Program-made: the position numbers and the translations under genes
Assembly: GCF_023544445.1 (NCBI RefSeq)
Contig: NZ_JALPVJ010000007.1
Span: 434,001 to 498,000 of the forward strand
Length of the DNA: 64,000 bases
Source: Actinoplanes sp. M2I2
Lineage (GTDB): Bacteria; Actinomycetota; Actinomycetes; Mycobacteriales; Micromonosporaceae
Reading direction: 5' to 3'
In this document: one piece after another, positions 26,101-34,734 of the stretch
Numbering within the stretch: position 1 is the first letter of the stretch
How the letters are laid out: every line of letters begins with the position of its first letter
Notes under the pieces: model-generated
Told to the model about the DNA's origin: nothing
Databases searched by the model: none
Seen by the model: only the letters and a program-made list of their open reading frames with translations

Positions 26101-26216
26101 CGGGTACCAGATATTCGCCGACGGCGATGCGCCCGAGGCACTGATCGGAACCGGGTCCGGCTTCCACCGGACCCGCCCCGGAAAAGCCCGGCGGTTCGCC
26201 GGCAACCTCTTCGACG

Positions 26217-26247
26217 TCGAGGGTGGCCTGGTTCAGGCCACCCTCGA
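26217..26247. terminator. Long perfect hairpin, 14-base stem
   Basis: Arms 26217-26230 and 26234-26247 are exact reverse complements with a GTT loop. It lies 117 bases past the DUF4190-like gene and 98 bases before the DDAH promoter, so termination is the likely role. No T tract follows. The rest of the 26101-26357 gap shows no gene. Confidence 0.6.
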
Positions 26248-26357
26248 GGTCTGTCGCAACGAATCTTCGCCGCCGGCCCCGAGCACGCAATGATCGAAAG
26301 CAGCTTGCAGGGTTGAGCTGGGGTCTTCGCCGGTCCGGCACGCCTAGCGTTTCAGCC

Positions 26358-27164
26358 ATGACGACCACGGCTTCGCCGCGCCGCTACCTCATGTGCCGGC
26401 CCACCCATTTCGCGGTGACCTATCGCATCAACCCGTGGATGGATCCCACGGCGCCCTATGACAACGCGCTCGCCGTCCGCCAGTGGGAGACCCTGCGGCA
26501 GACCTATCTGGAGCTGGGCCACACGGTCGAGCTGATCGAGCCGTTGCCCGGGCTGCCCGACATGGTGTTCTCCGCGAACGGCGCCACGGTGGTCGACGGT
26601 CGCGTGCTGGCTGTGCAGTTCCGCGACGCCGAGCGGGCCGACGAGGCTCCCGCGTACGCTTCCTGGTTCCGTGAGCGCGGCTTCGAGGTGATCGAGCCCA
26701 AGCACACCAACGAGGGTGAGGGCGACATCCTGCTGGCCGGCGACGTGCTGCTGGCCGGGACCGGCTTCCGCACCGCGCACGCCTCGCACGCCGAGACACA
26801 GGAGGCCCTGCACCGTCCGGTGATCTCGCTGCAGCTCGTCGATCCGGCCTACTATCACCTCGACACGGCGCTGTGCGTGCTCGACGACACCAACGTCGCG
26901 TACCTGCCGTCCGCCTTCTCGCCCGGTTCGCAGGCCGTTCTCCGGCAGCTGTACCCGCACGCGGTGATCGCGAACGAGGAGGACGCCGCCGTGCTCGGCC
27001 TCAACGCCGTCAGCGACGGCCGCACGGTGGTCCTGCCGGTCCAGGCGACCCACCTCGCGGCCGAGCTGCAGGCCGCGGGCTATCAGACCGTCCCGGTCGA
27101 CGTCTCCGAGCTGCGCAAGGCCGGCGGCGGACCCAAGTGCTGCACGCTGGAGGTGCGCGGATGA
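26358..27164 (+). CDS. ddaH: Dimethylarginine dimethylaminohydrolase-like amidinotransferase/hydrolase
   Basis: 268 residues from ATG 26358, seven bases after TAGCGT (leaderless). Guanidino-group enzyme fold: PDMVFSANGATVV near the N-terminus, EGEGDILLAGDVLLAG with the substrate-binding acidic residues, catalytic His region around YYHLDTALCVLDD and the C-terminal catalytic Cys in GGGPKCCTLE. It hydrolyses methylarginines or arginine to citrulline/ornithine and amine or ammonia. The ATGA overlap with rocD supports a path from arginine derivatives to ornithine and then glutamate semialdehyde. Confidence 0.88.
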   Translation: MTTTASPRRYLMCRPTHFAVTYRINPWMDPTAPYDNALAVRQWETLRQTYLELGHTVELIEPLPGLPDMVFSANGATVVDGRVLAVQFRDAERADEAPAYASWFRERGFEVIEPKHTNEGEGDILLAGDVLLAGTGFRTAHASHAETQEALHRPVISLQLVDPAYYHLDTALCVLDDTNVAYLPSAFSPGSQAVLRQLYPHAVIANEEDAAVLGLNAVSDGRTVVLPVQATHLAAELQAAGYQTVPVDVSELRKAGGGPKCCTLEVRG

Positions 27165-28384
27165 CCAGTGTCGACCTGAGGACGCCGGCCGAGCTCGACG
27201 AGGCCGAGCGCTACACCGCCCACAACTACCACCCGCTTCCCGTGGTGATCACCGAGGGCGAGGGCGCCTGGGTCACCGACGTGGACGGCCGCCGCTACCT
27301 CGACTTCCTCGCCGGCTACTCGGCGCTGAACTTCGGGCACCGGCACCCCGGGCTGATCGCCGCGGCGCACGCCCAGCTCGATCGGATCACGCTGACCAGC
27401 CGGGCCTTCGTGCACGACCAGTTCGCCGAGTTCTGCCGGTCGCTGGCCGAGCTCTGCGGCAAGGACCTGGTGCTCCCGATGAACACCGGCGCCGAGGCCG
27501 TCGAGACCGCGATCAAGGTGAGCCGCAAGTGGGGCTACCAGGTCAAGGGCGTTCCGGACGGCCGGGCCGAGATCATCGTCGCCGCCGGCAACTTCCACGG
27601 GCGGACGACGACGATCGTCAGCTTCTCGACCGACTCCGACGCCAAGGCCGACTTCGGGCCGTACACCCCCGGGTTCGTCGTCGTGCCCTACGGCGACGAG
27701 GCCGCGCTGCGGGAGGCGATCACCCCGCACACGGTGGCCGTGCTGCTCGAGCCCATCCAGGGCGAGGCCGGCGTCCTGGTGCCGCCGACCGGCTATTTCG
27801 CGGCCGTCCGGGCGCTTTGCGACGAGCACAACGTGCTGATGGTCGCCGACGAGATCCAGTCCGGCCTCGGCCGCACCGGCCGCACGTTCGCCATCGAGCA
27901 CGAGGGCGTCGTCCCCGACATGTACGTGCTCGGCAAGGCGCTGGGTGGCGGCATCGTGCCGGTCTCGGCGGTGGCCGCCGACCGTGCCGTGCTCGGCGTG
28001 CTCAAGCCGGGCGAGCACGGGTCGACGTTCGGCGGCAACCCGCTGGCCTGCGCGGTCGGCGGCGAGGTGGTGCGCCTGCTGGCCACCGGCGACTTCCAGC
28101 GACGCTCGGCCGAGCTCGGCGAGCGGCTGCACGCCCGGCTGGGCGCGCTGATCGGCAAGGGCGTGGTCGCCGTGCGCGGCCGCGGCCTGTGGGCCGGCGT
28201 CGACATCGACCCGGCGCTGCTGACCGGCCGGCAGGCGTGCGAGCGGCTGGCCGAGCGCGGCGTGCTGGCCAAGGACACGCACGGCTCGACGATCCGCCTG
28301 GCGCCGCCGCTGGTCGTGACGGCCGAGGAGATCGACCAGGCGGTCGACCAGCTGGCAGCGATCATGGTGGAGGCCGGAGCCTAG
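27161..28384 (+). CDS. rocD: Ornithine aminotransferase
   Basis: 407 residues from an ATG overlapping the upstream stop. Class III PLP aminotransferase: FLAGYSALNFGHRHP, NTGAEAVETAIK, NFHGRTTTIVSFS, EPIQGEAGVLVPP, ADEIQSGLGRTG, then the PLP-binding Lys in VLGKALGGG and GSTFGGNPLACAV. It converts ornithine and 2-oxoglutarate to glutamate semialdehyde and glutamate. Operon with the DDAH-like gene. Confidence 0.94.
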   Translation: MTSVDLRTPAELDEAERYTAHNYHPLPVVITEGEGAWVTDVDGRRYLDFLAGYSALNFGHRHPGLIAAAHAQLDRITLTSRAFVHDQFAEFCRSLAELCGKDLVLPMNTGAEAVETAIKVSRKWGYQVKGVPDGRAEIIVAAGNFHGRTTTIVSFSTDSDAKADFGPYTPGFVVVPYGDEAALREAITPHTVAVLLEPIQGEAGVLVPPTGYFAAVRALCDEHNVLMVADEIQSGLGRTGRTFAIEHEGVVPDMYVLGKALGGGIVPVSAVAADRAVLGVLKPGEHGSTFGGNPLACAVGGEVVRLLATGDFQRRSAELGERLHARLGALIGKGVVAVRGRGLWAGVDIDPALLTGRQACERLAERGVLAKDTHGSTIRLAPPLVVTAEEIDQAVDQLAAIMVEAGA

Positions 28385-28388
28385 GGTC

Positions 28389-29537
28389 TCAGCGTTCGAA
28401 CTTCCGGAGGGCCATCGTCGGCGCCTCGGCCATCACCGACTCGGGTTGGACGACGCCGCCGGTGGCCCACATCTTGGCCCGGCCCACGTGGATGCCGGCG
28501 TAGAGCTCGACCACGTCGGTCGGGGCCAGGGTGCGGCTCTCGCTGCGGTGCAGGGCGATCCGCTCGTCGTCGTTGGCCGAGCCGTTGAGCCGCACGCCGC
28601 TGCCGTTGGTGCTGATGTCCTGCACCGTCAGGTTGCCGTCGGTGCGCAGCGTGAACTGCACGTGCCCGCGGCTGATCCACTTGCGGGCGTCGTCGGTCAG
28701 CCACTGGCCGAGCATGACGCCGTTCCCGCCCTCGGGGGCCCGGCCCACCACGACCGGCTCGTCGGTCGACACCACGAACCGGCGCCGGATGACGCCGTCG
28801 ATGCGGACGGAGAGAACCTCGACGGCCGCCCGCTGGCCGGCATCGCGCAGCTGGGCGCCGTGCCGGGGGCAGGTCGGCACGCCGCCGCGCAGCGCCGGCG
28901 GGGGCTGGGACACCGGGCTGGTGTACGTGCGCATGTCGGCGAACGGGCTGTCCGGGTCGCCGCCGGAGCCGAAACTCGTGCAGTTGGGCTCGGGGCAGCT
29001 CCACACCCGGGCCAGCAGCCGCTCGCCCAGCGGCGACCGCTCGGCCTGCTGCGGGGGCTCCCCCCGGCCGACCCGGGCCATCAGCACGGTGCTGCCGCCC
29101 TCGCCGGCCACCGCGGCCAGCAGGCGGCCCGGCTCGTCGACCCAGGGGTACCGCTCGCTGTTGCCGCGCGTGCGGGTGAGCACCGGCAGGCCGAGCAGCT
29201 CGGCCACCTCGAACACCCGGTCGTCGAGCTGGGGCACGACCTCGACCTTGCCGTCGTCGGCCCAGCGACGGATGACCATTCGCTCGTTCGAGGTCAGGTC
29301 GGTGTCGGAGAGCAGGCCCCGCGGCGCCACCACGAAGACCGGCACGTTCTCCTCGGCGACCCGCCGGCCCAGGGCGTCGACGACGAGGCCGAGGCGCACG
29401 GAGCTGGCGGGGCGGCCGCCGTCCAGATCGGCGTATCGCACGATCTCCGACAGGTCCACCACCGCACGGGCGAGTGCCGGATCAGTGGTGAGCCGCGCCT
29501 CGATCGCGTCGAGGACCTTGCTGACCTCGAATCTCAC
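28389..29537 (-). CDS. FHA-domain protein with N-terminal domain of unknown function
   Basis: 382 residues from GTG 29537 with GGGAGG upstream. The C-terminal ~100 residues hold an FHA phosphothreonine-binding domain: VVVGRAPEGG, ISRGHVQF and DISTNGSGVRLNG. The N-terminal ~130 residues (DLSEIVRYADLDGGRPASS) resemble a nucleotide- or NYN-like alpha/beta fold but I cannot name it. Between them are two cysteine pairs (CPEPNC and CPRHG) that could bind metal. It probably acts downstream of a Ser/Thr kinase. Convergent with rocD. Confidence 0.83.
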   Translation of the reverse strand: MRFEVSKVLDAIEARLTTDPALARAVVDLSEIVRYADLDGGRPASSVRLGLVVDALGRRVAEENVPVFVVAPRGLLSDTDLTSNERMVIRRWADDGKVEVVPQLDDRVFEVAELLGLPVLTRTRGNSERYPWVDEPGRLLAAVAGEGGSTVLMARVGRGEPPQQAERSPLGERLLARVWSCPEPNCTSFGSGGDPDSPFADMRTYTSPVSQPPPALRGGVPTCPRHGAQLRDAGQRAAVEVLSVRIDGVIRRRFVVSTDEPVVVGRAPEGGNGVMLGQWLTDDARKWISRGHVQFTLRTDGNLTVQDISTNGSGVRLNGSANDDERIALHRSESRTLAPTDVVELYAGIHVGRAKMWATGGVVQPESVMAEAPTMALRKFER

Positions 29538-29728
29538 GGGTCCTCCCGGTGGTCTGCGGATGATGTGCAACGGCAATCATGCCGTGCGCTTGCCGCAAGC
29601 GGTATGACACCCCTCTGTGACGGTCCGGTTGTCCGTCGTGTCCGTTTGCCGTTCCGGGCGTTCGGGAATTGATGTCGGTGACGAGAGCCGGTCCCATTCC
29701 GAGGGCCGGCCGGGCTGAAGGGACGGAC

Positions 29729-30544
29729 ATGCGGACACCACGGCTCGCGGGGCTGGGTATCGCGACGATGGCGACGGCCGCGATGGCGATCGCCGGCTGC
29801 GACTCCGGCACGTCGTCGGGCACGGCCCCGTCCGGCGCGGCTTCGGCCCCGGTCTCGGCTCCGGCCTCGGCCTCGGTGAGCGCGGCCGACCCGGCCGCGG
29901 TCGAGGCGCTGACCAAGGCGACCTCGCAGCTCGGCACCACGAGCTTCAAGCTGAACGCGACCTCGGGCGAGGGCTTCAAGCTGACCGGCGCGGTCGACCC
30001 GGCGCAGGGTGTCGGCACGGCCGAGCTCAGCGCGACCGGCCCGAACGCCCAGCTCAACATCAAGACGCTCCTGGCCGGCCAGGATCTCTACCTGCAGGTC
30101 CCCGGCTTCACCAAGGCCGGCACCTGGACCCACGTCGACGTCTCCCGGCTGCCCGAGGGCGTCAACGTGGGACTGCGCCCGGGCCAGCTCGACCCGGTCA
30201 ACACGTCGAAGCTGCTCAGCTCGTCCACCGACGTGCGTTCCACCGGCCCCAACGCGTACGCCGGGACGCTCGACCTGACCAACGCGGTCGGCCTGGCCGG
30301 CGTCTCGCAGGTGACCGTCGACCAGACCGGCGCCCAGGCCCAGAAGGTGCCGTTCACCGCGACCACCGACGACCAGGGCCGGCTCTCCGAGATGACCGTC
30401 GAGATCCCGGCGGTCAACGGCCAGGCGGCTCAGCCGCTCAAGGTCGTCTACAGCGATTACGGCACCCCGGTCAGCGTGGCCAAGCCGGCCGCCGCCGAGG
30501 TGACCGAGGCTCCGGACAGCCTCTACAAGTCGCTCGGCAGCTGA
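29729..30544 (+). CDS. LppX/LprG-like lipoprotein
   Basis: 271 residues from ATG 29729 with GAAGGGA upstream. Signal peptide ends in the lipobox IAGC; a Ser/Ala linker follows, then a domain of ~200 residues with repeated beta-strand patterns (TSFKLNATSGEGFKLTGAVD, DLYLQVPG, ALKVVYSDYG-like end). The pattern resembles the LppX/LprAFG fold or the related sporadic lipoproteins that bind lipids, but the match is weak. Placed on the outer membrane face. Terminator at 30561. Confidence 0.72.
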   Translation: MRTPRLAGLGIATMATAAMAIAGCDSGTSSGTAPSGAASAPVSAPASASVSAADPAAVEALTKATSQLGTTSFKLNATSGEGFKLTGAVDPAQGVGTAELSATGPNAQLNIKTLLAGQDLYLQVPGFTKAGTWTHVDVSRLPEGVNVGLRPGQLDPVNTSKLLSSSTDVRSTGPNAYAGTLDLTNAVGLAGVSQVTVDQTGAQAQKVPFTATTDDQGRLSEMTVEIPAVNGQAAQPLKVVYSDYGTPVSVAKPAAAEVTEAPDSLYKSLGS

Positions 30545-30560
30545 CGCTCCTCCGCACCAG

Positions 30561-30594
30561 GCCCGGTCGGGACGATGTTCCGGCCGGGCTTTCT
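30561..30594. terminator. Terminator between the lipoprotein and acyltransferase genes
   Basis: A GC-rich stem, 30561-30572 pairing with 30578-30589 (one G:U and one mismatch), is followed on the plus strand by TTTCT. It lies between convergent genes. Confidence 0.7.
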
Positions 30595-30604
30595 GCTGCG
30601 CTTC

Positions 30605-31666
30605 TCAGACGTCCGCGGGTGACCGCCGGGCGGTCCAGTCGGTGCTGAGCGGCCGGAATGCCGGGCGGTTCTCCTCGACCCACGAGTCGATCCGGGCCCA
30701 CCAGTCGTAAAGCCAGGCGACCCGCTCCTCCTCGCCGGCCGGGATCTCCTCGGGCGGCACACTCCAGAACTTCATCACCAGGCGCTTGTCCATCGGCAGC
30801 TCCTGCCAGACGTCGGCCACCGTGATCATCCTGTCCAGGCCGGTGTGGGCCACGAAGATGACCCCGGCGTCGGGCGCGGCGTCGATGGCCGCGAAGAGGC
30901 CGCCGGGCTTGGGCGGCAGCAGGTGCCGCAGATTTTCGGCCCGTTCGGCCGCGTCGGCCAGGCCGCGCGCCTTGAGCCGGGCGATGGCGCTGGTGCGGCG
31001 GCGGGGCGTGAAGTTTCCGCCCTCGGGGAAGATGACGAAGGCGTCGTTGTCGTCCAGCCCGGTGGCGGTGTCGCCGATCTGCTGCTCGAGCGTCGACGTG
31101 CCGGTGCGGCCGGGTGAGATGAACCTGTTGGGCAGGCGGTTGAGCAGCACGTCGACGGCCGGGTCCCACTGCAGGGTGGCCTTGAGGACGATGCGCGGCT
31201 CCCGGTCGAACCAGTTGGTCAGCGCGTGGATCAGGACGAACGAGTCGCCCGGCCCGGCGTGCCGGCTCACCACGATCTCGGGGCGGCCCGGCAGGGCCGT
31301 GTCCGGGTCGGTGCCGACCACGTCGACGGTCAGGTGCAGCGCCCACTTGGCGAACCAGAACAGGATGGCCAGGAAGCGGCCGGTCACCACGTAGTGGGCA
31401 CGCTGGAAGGCCGGGCCGCGGAGGTTGTGGCCGAAGCCGGACGCCACCCACAGCCCGGCCAGCACGATCAGGGCGGCCGCGTCCCAGAGCAGATAGAGCA
31501 CGATGGTCAGCACCAGCCGGGGCACGCGCAGGTGACCGGGCACCAGCGGCGAGGCGATCAGCGCCAGCACCAGCCAGACCGGGAGCGTGGTGAGCAGCAC
31601 GAGGGCGAGCACCACGACGGCGGGCGCGATGACCAGGCGGCGCACCCAGACCGGGGGAAGCGGCAT
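30605..31666 (-). CDS. PlsC-type 1-acyl-glycerol-phosphate acyltransferase family protein
   Basis: 353 residues. Two or three N-terminal membrane helices (11-40, 50-75) precede the acyltransferase domain: SRHAGPGDSF is the HX4D motif, and FPEGGNFTPRRR the glycerolipid-binding motif. A C-terminal part of ~100 residues extends beyond the core. It probably esterifies lysophosphatidate or another lipid alcohol at the membrane. The patatin stop overlaps its ATG by one base (TGATG), so a lipid-remodelling pair is likely. Confidence 0.86.
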   Translation of the reverse strand: MPLPPVWVRRLVIAPAVVVLALVLLTTLPVWLVLALIASPLVPGHLRVPRLVLTIVLYLLWDAAALIVLAGLWVASGFGHNLRGPAFQRAHYVVTGRFLAILFWFAKWALHLTVDVVGTDPDTALPGRPEIVVSRHAGPGDSFVLIHALTNWFDREPRIVLKATLQWDPAVDVLLNRLPNRFISPGRTGTSTLEQQIGDTATGLDDNDAFVIFPEGGNFTPRRRTSAIARLKARGLADAAERAENLRHLLPPKPGGLFAAIDAAPDAGVIFVAHTGLDRMITVADVWQELPMDKRLVMKFWSVPPEEIPAGEEERVAWLYDWWARIDSWVEENRPAFRPLSTDWTARRSPADV

Positions 31667-32520
31667 CAGGACGCGTCCGGCTCGGGCTGCGACAACACGT
31701 TGGCCGCCAGGTAGCGGCGGGACGCGGTGTAGGCGCGGCTGATGCGGCGGCCCACGGCGGCCAGGTCGCGATAGGCCCAGGGGGTGTCGTCCCGGCTCTC
31801 GCCGCCGCCGGTGGGAAGCACATGCACTCGTACATCATCGGGCAGCGACGCCAGCTCCCGGGCGAACCGATGTCGGCGGGCGATCTCGAAGGCCACCTGG
31901 GCGACCTCCCACGGCCGGCGGGGAACGGCCAGCGGACGCTCGACCCGGCCCACCTGGAGGACGAAGATCAGCTTGGCGCCGACACGCACGGCCTCGCCGA
32001 TCGGGATCGAGTTGACGATCCCACCGTCCACATAGTGCTCTCCGCCGATCTCCATCGGGGGCAGCAGCCCGGGCACGGCCGACGAGGCGAGGACGGCGTC
32101 GACCAGGGGGCCGCTGTCGAACCAGTGCTCGGCGGCCCGTTCGATGCTGGCCGCGCAGCAGTGGAACGGCACCTTGAGGTCGGCGAACGTCGACGACTCG
32201 CCCAGCTCGCTCTCCAGCAGCCGGCGCAGCGGCAGCGGCGAGTGCAGGTGGGTGCGGGCCGCGAACCGGCGCAGCTGCCGGCCGATCGAGTCGCCGTAGA
32301 CGGTGGCCGCCTCGGGCGAGGTCCAGAGGCGGACGAGCCGATCGGTCACCGCCTCGTTCGGGTCGGAGGCGACCAGGGCGCCGTTGACCGCGCCGATCGA
32401 GGTGCCGATCACCGCGTCGGGCCGGAATCCCGCCCGGAACAGGGCACGCAGCATGCCCACCTCGACGGCGCCGAGCACGCCACCCCCACCGAGCACGAAC
32501 GCCACCGGACCGTTGACCAT
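31666..32520 (-). CDS. Patatin-like phospholipase
   Basis: 284 residues from ATG 32520. Oxyanion motif GGGGVLGAVEVG, nucleophile GTSIGAVNG and the catalytic Asp in DGGIVN are all present, so a Ser-Asp lipid acyl hydrolase is expected. The frame stays open upstream to GTG 32766 through a GCGACC repeat that would encode Ala-Val pairs, so a longer membrane-anchored form cannot be excluded. Coupled to the PlsC-type gene downstream. Confidence 0.9.
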   Translation of the reverse strand: MVNGPVAFVLGGGGVLGAVEVGMLRALFRAGFRPDAVIGTSIGAVNGALVASDPNEAVTDRLVRLWTSPEAATVYGDSIGRQLRRFAARTHLHSPLPLRRLLESELGESSTFADLKVPFHCCAASIERAAEHWFDSGPLVDAVLASSAVPGLLPPMEIGGEHYVDGGIVNSIPIGEAVRVGAKLIFVLQVGRVERPLAVPRRPWEVAQVAFEIARRHRFARELASLPDDVRVHVLPTGGGESRDDTPWAYRDLAAVGRRISRAYTASRRYLAANVLSQPEPDAS

Positions 32521-32632
32521 GGCTTCATCGTGGCACGCGGCTCCCCCACCGGCTGAGGACCGCACCCGGATCGCCCACCGCGCCGCTCGCCACCGTAGCC
32601 GTAGCCACCGCCGTCGCCGTCGCAGGAGCCCG

Positions 32633-32703
32633 GCGACCGCGACCGCGACCGCGACCGCGACCGCGACCGCGACCGCGACCGCGACCGCGACCGCGACCGC
32701 GAC
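32633..32703. repeat. GCGACC hexanucleotide tract, about 11.8 copies
   Basis: Eleven exact copies of GCGACC and part of a twelfth. On the minus strand, in frame with the patatin gene, the unit reads GTC-GCG (Val-Ala). It lies 113 bases upstream of the chosen patatin start. Copy number changes would keep the frame. The rest of 32521-32910 holds no gene. Confidence 0.95.
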
Positions 32704-32784
32704 GACGATTGTGGCCGGAGCAGCGGCTTGAGGCGGGTGCCGTTCTTGCGCTTTGAGCGTGACCACTCACGCAGGTCGCCCGGT

Positions 32785-32826
32785 TGGGGTGAGCGTTCTG
32801 GGCGCGCCAGCGCCCTGCTCACCCCA
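32785..32826 (-). terminator. Two-part hairpin after the third chitinase
   Basis: Outer stem TGGGGTGAGC/GCTCACCCCA and inner stem GGGCGC/GCGCCC around GCCA, 85 bases past the chitinase stop on the minus strand. No T tract. Confidence 0.5.
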
Positions 32827-32910
32827 GCCGGGCCCTCGGCGGGAGCAGCGGTCCGAACCCCCGCCGAGCTACGACATCCAGCCTTTGACCTTGAAGTCCT
32901 TGCCCGATTC

Positions 32911-34326
32911 TCAGGTGAGCGACTTCAGATACGCCCCATTTTGGTTTTGGAATTCGTAGTTGTAGAACTTGTCCCAGTTGATCGACCAGGTCATCAGCCC
33001 GCGGAAGTTCGGGTTGGTGCCGCTGCGCGGGGTGTACGAGCCGCAGTTCGTCCCGCGCACCAGGCAACCGACCGCCTGCTGGATCGCGGCCGGGGCGACG
33101 TAGCCGTTGCCGGCGCTGACCGAGCTCGGGGCGCCGAACGCGACCTGGTCCTCGCGCAGCGCCGGGAACACGTTGGCGGTGTTGCCGGCGACCGGGAAGC
33201 CGGCGAGCAGCATGTCGGTCATCGCGATGTGGAAGTCCGCGCCGCCCATCGAGTGGTACTGGTTGTCCAGGCCCATGATCGAGCCGGAGTTGTAGTCCTG
33301 GACGTGCAGCACGGTGAGGTCGTTGCGCAGGGCGTGGATCACCGGCAGGTACGAGCCGGCGCGCGGGTCCTGCCCGCCCCACGGCCCGGAACCGTAGTAC
33401 TGGTAGCCGAGCTGCACGAAGAACGTCTCGGGCGCCATGCTCAGCACGAAGTTCGCTCCGTACCGGGCCTTGAGACTCCTCAGCGCGGCGATCAGGTTGA
33501 CGATGACCGGCGTGGTCGGGTTCTTGAAGTCGGTGTCGCCGGTGTTCAGCGACAGCGAGTGGCCCTCGAAGTCGATGTCGACGCCGTCCAGGCCGTACTT
33601 GTCGATGATCGCGCCGACCGAGCTGACGAACTTGTCCCGGGCGGCGGTGGTGGTGAGCTGCACCTGGCCGTTCTGGCCGCCGATCGAGAGCAGCACCTTC
33701 TTGCCGGCTGTGCGCTTGGCCCGGATGGCCGCGATGAAGGCGGCCTCGCTCTCGACACTCGGGCACTCCGCGACCGGGCAGAGGTTGAACCGGATGTCGC
33801 CCGAGGTGACCGTGGTCGGCTCACCGAACGACAGGTTGATGATGTCCCAGTTCGCCGGCACGTCGGCCATCCGCAGATAGCCGGCGCCGTTGGCGAAGCT
33901 GGCGTGCAGGTAGCCGATGAGCGCGCGCTTGGGCAGGCCGGTGACCGGGGGCTGGGTGGTCGGCGGCGTGGTGGGCGGTTGAGTCGTCGGGGGCGGCGTC
34001 GTCGGGGGCGGCGTCGTCACGGGCGGGGTGGTCGGCGGCGGGGTTGTCGGGGGCGGGGTTGTCGGGGGTGTGGTGCCACCGCAGACGCCGTTGTCGATCC
34101 AGACGTCCCACTGGGCGCTGTGGGTGGACGGCGCTTCGTTCTGCGTCCACCACTTCGCGGTGTAGTTGCGGCCGCTCTGCGAGGCCACGTTGTCTTTCAC
34201 ATAGACAGCGGTGGCGCTCCACGCCGGCGCGCACGCGGCCGCGGCGCTGGCGGAGGACGCGAGGTAGACGGTGCCCCCGCCGGCCGCGAGAACCGCGGCC
34301 ATAGTAAAGATCATCGATCGGCGCAT
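32911..34326 (-). CDS. Secreted GH18 chitinase with chitin-binding domain (chi3)
   Basis: 471 residues from ATG 34326; no Shine-Dalgarno is present because the transcript is probably leaderless. Signal peptide (~28 residues), CBM5/12 (AKWWTQNEAPSTHSAQWDVW), a long Pro/Thr linker, and a GH18 domain with DGVDIDFEG. Compared with chi2 the catalytic domain carries extra loops (GPWGGQDPRAGS). Third chitinase of the window and 15 kb from the chi1-chi2 pair, but it shares a promoter element with chi2. Confidence 0.92.
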   Translation of the reverse strand: MRRSMIFTMAAVLAAGGGTVYLASSASAAAACAPAWSATAVYVKDNVASQSGRNYTAKWWTQNEAPSTHSAQWDVWIDNGVCGGTTPPTTPPPTTPPPTTPPVTTPPPTTPPPTTQPPTTPPTTQPPVTGLPKRALIGYLHASFANGAGYLRMADVPANWDIINLSFGEPTTVTSGDIRFNLCPVAECPSVESEAAFIAAIRAKRTAGKKVLLSIGGQNGQVQLTTTAARDKFVSSVGAIIDKYGLDGVDIDFEGHSLSLNTGDTDFKNPTTPVIVNLIAALRSLKARYGANFVLSMAPETFFVQLGYQYYGSGPWGGQDPRAGSYLPVIHALRNDLTVLHVQDYNSGSIMGLDNQYHSMGGADFHIAMTDMLLAGFPVAGNTANVFPALREDQVAFGAPSSVSAGNGYVAPAAIQQAVGCLVRGTNCGSYTPRSGTNPNFRGLMTWSINWDKFYNYEFQNQNGAYLKSLT

Positions 34327-34332
34327 AGCCAA

Positions 34333-34361
34333 GTATTAATACTGTTAAGTTTATTTGTAAA
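34333..34361 (-). promoter_or_regulatory. Leaderless promoter of chi3 with shared chitinase element
   Basis: On the minus strand TTTACA (34361-34356), 17 bases, TAATAC (34338-34333), then six bases to the ATG. Spacer and box spacing are ideal for the vegetative sigma factor, placing +1 at the start codon. The element TTAACAGTatTAAT overlaps the spacer and -10 box. Confidence 0.75.
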
Positions 34362-34385
34362 TAGCTGCGCCGGTAGATTGCCTGC

Positions 34386-34717
34386 GTGGAGATCGCGTAC
34401 GAGCCGGTGCGGCCCGGCGATGCCGCCGAGTTCGCCGCCTTCCTGGCCGGCGAGGAGTGGCCCTTCCACGCCGGCGGGGCGGTCGACCCCGTGACCGTTT
34501 CGAGCTGCTGCCCGCGATCACCCGCATCGAGGGCACCACGCGAGCCGACAACCGGGCGATGCGGGCCGTGTTCCTCGCGAACGGCTTCGTCAAGGAGGCG
34601 CACTACCGCGAGGCCTGGCCCGGGAAGCAGGGCGAACCGCACGACACCATCGGGTACGGACTTCTCCGGCGCGACTGGCTCGGCAGGACGGTCACACCGG
34701 TCGACTGGGCGGGTTGA
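34386..34717 (+). pseudogene. Decayed GNAT acetyltransferase
   Basis: The N-terminal part of a GNAT protein (about 37 residues from GTG 34386: EIAYEPVRPGDAAEFAAFLA) breaks near 34496, and the C-terminal part continues in another frame (RIEGTTRADNRAMRAVFLANGFV, typical GNAT motif B). The middle acetyl-CoA-binding motif A (RGxGxG/A) is missing, so about 60 residues were lost along with the frame. A good leaderless -10 box (TAGATT 34374-34379, six bases before the GTG) survives, suggesting recent decay. A sequencing error alone would not explain the missing middle. Confidence 0.75.
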
Positions 34718-34734
34718 GCCGGGCCCCGATGGCC

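Noticed and set aside
32633..32703. CRISPR-like or telomere-like array
   Set aside because: Units are six bases without spacers; a simple hexanucleotide microsatellite.
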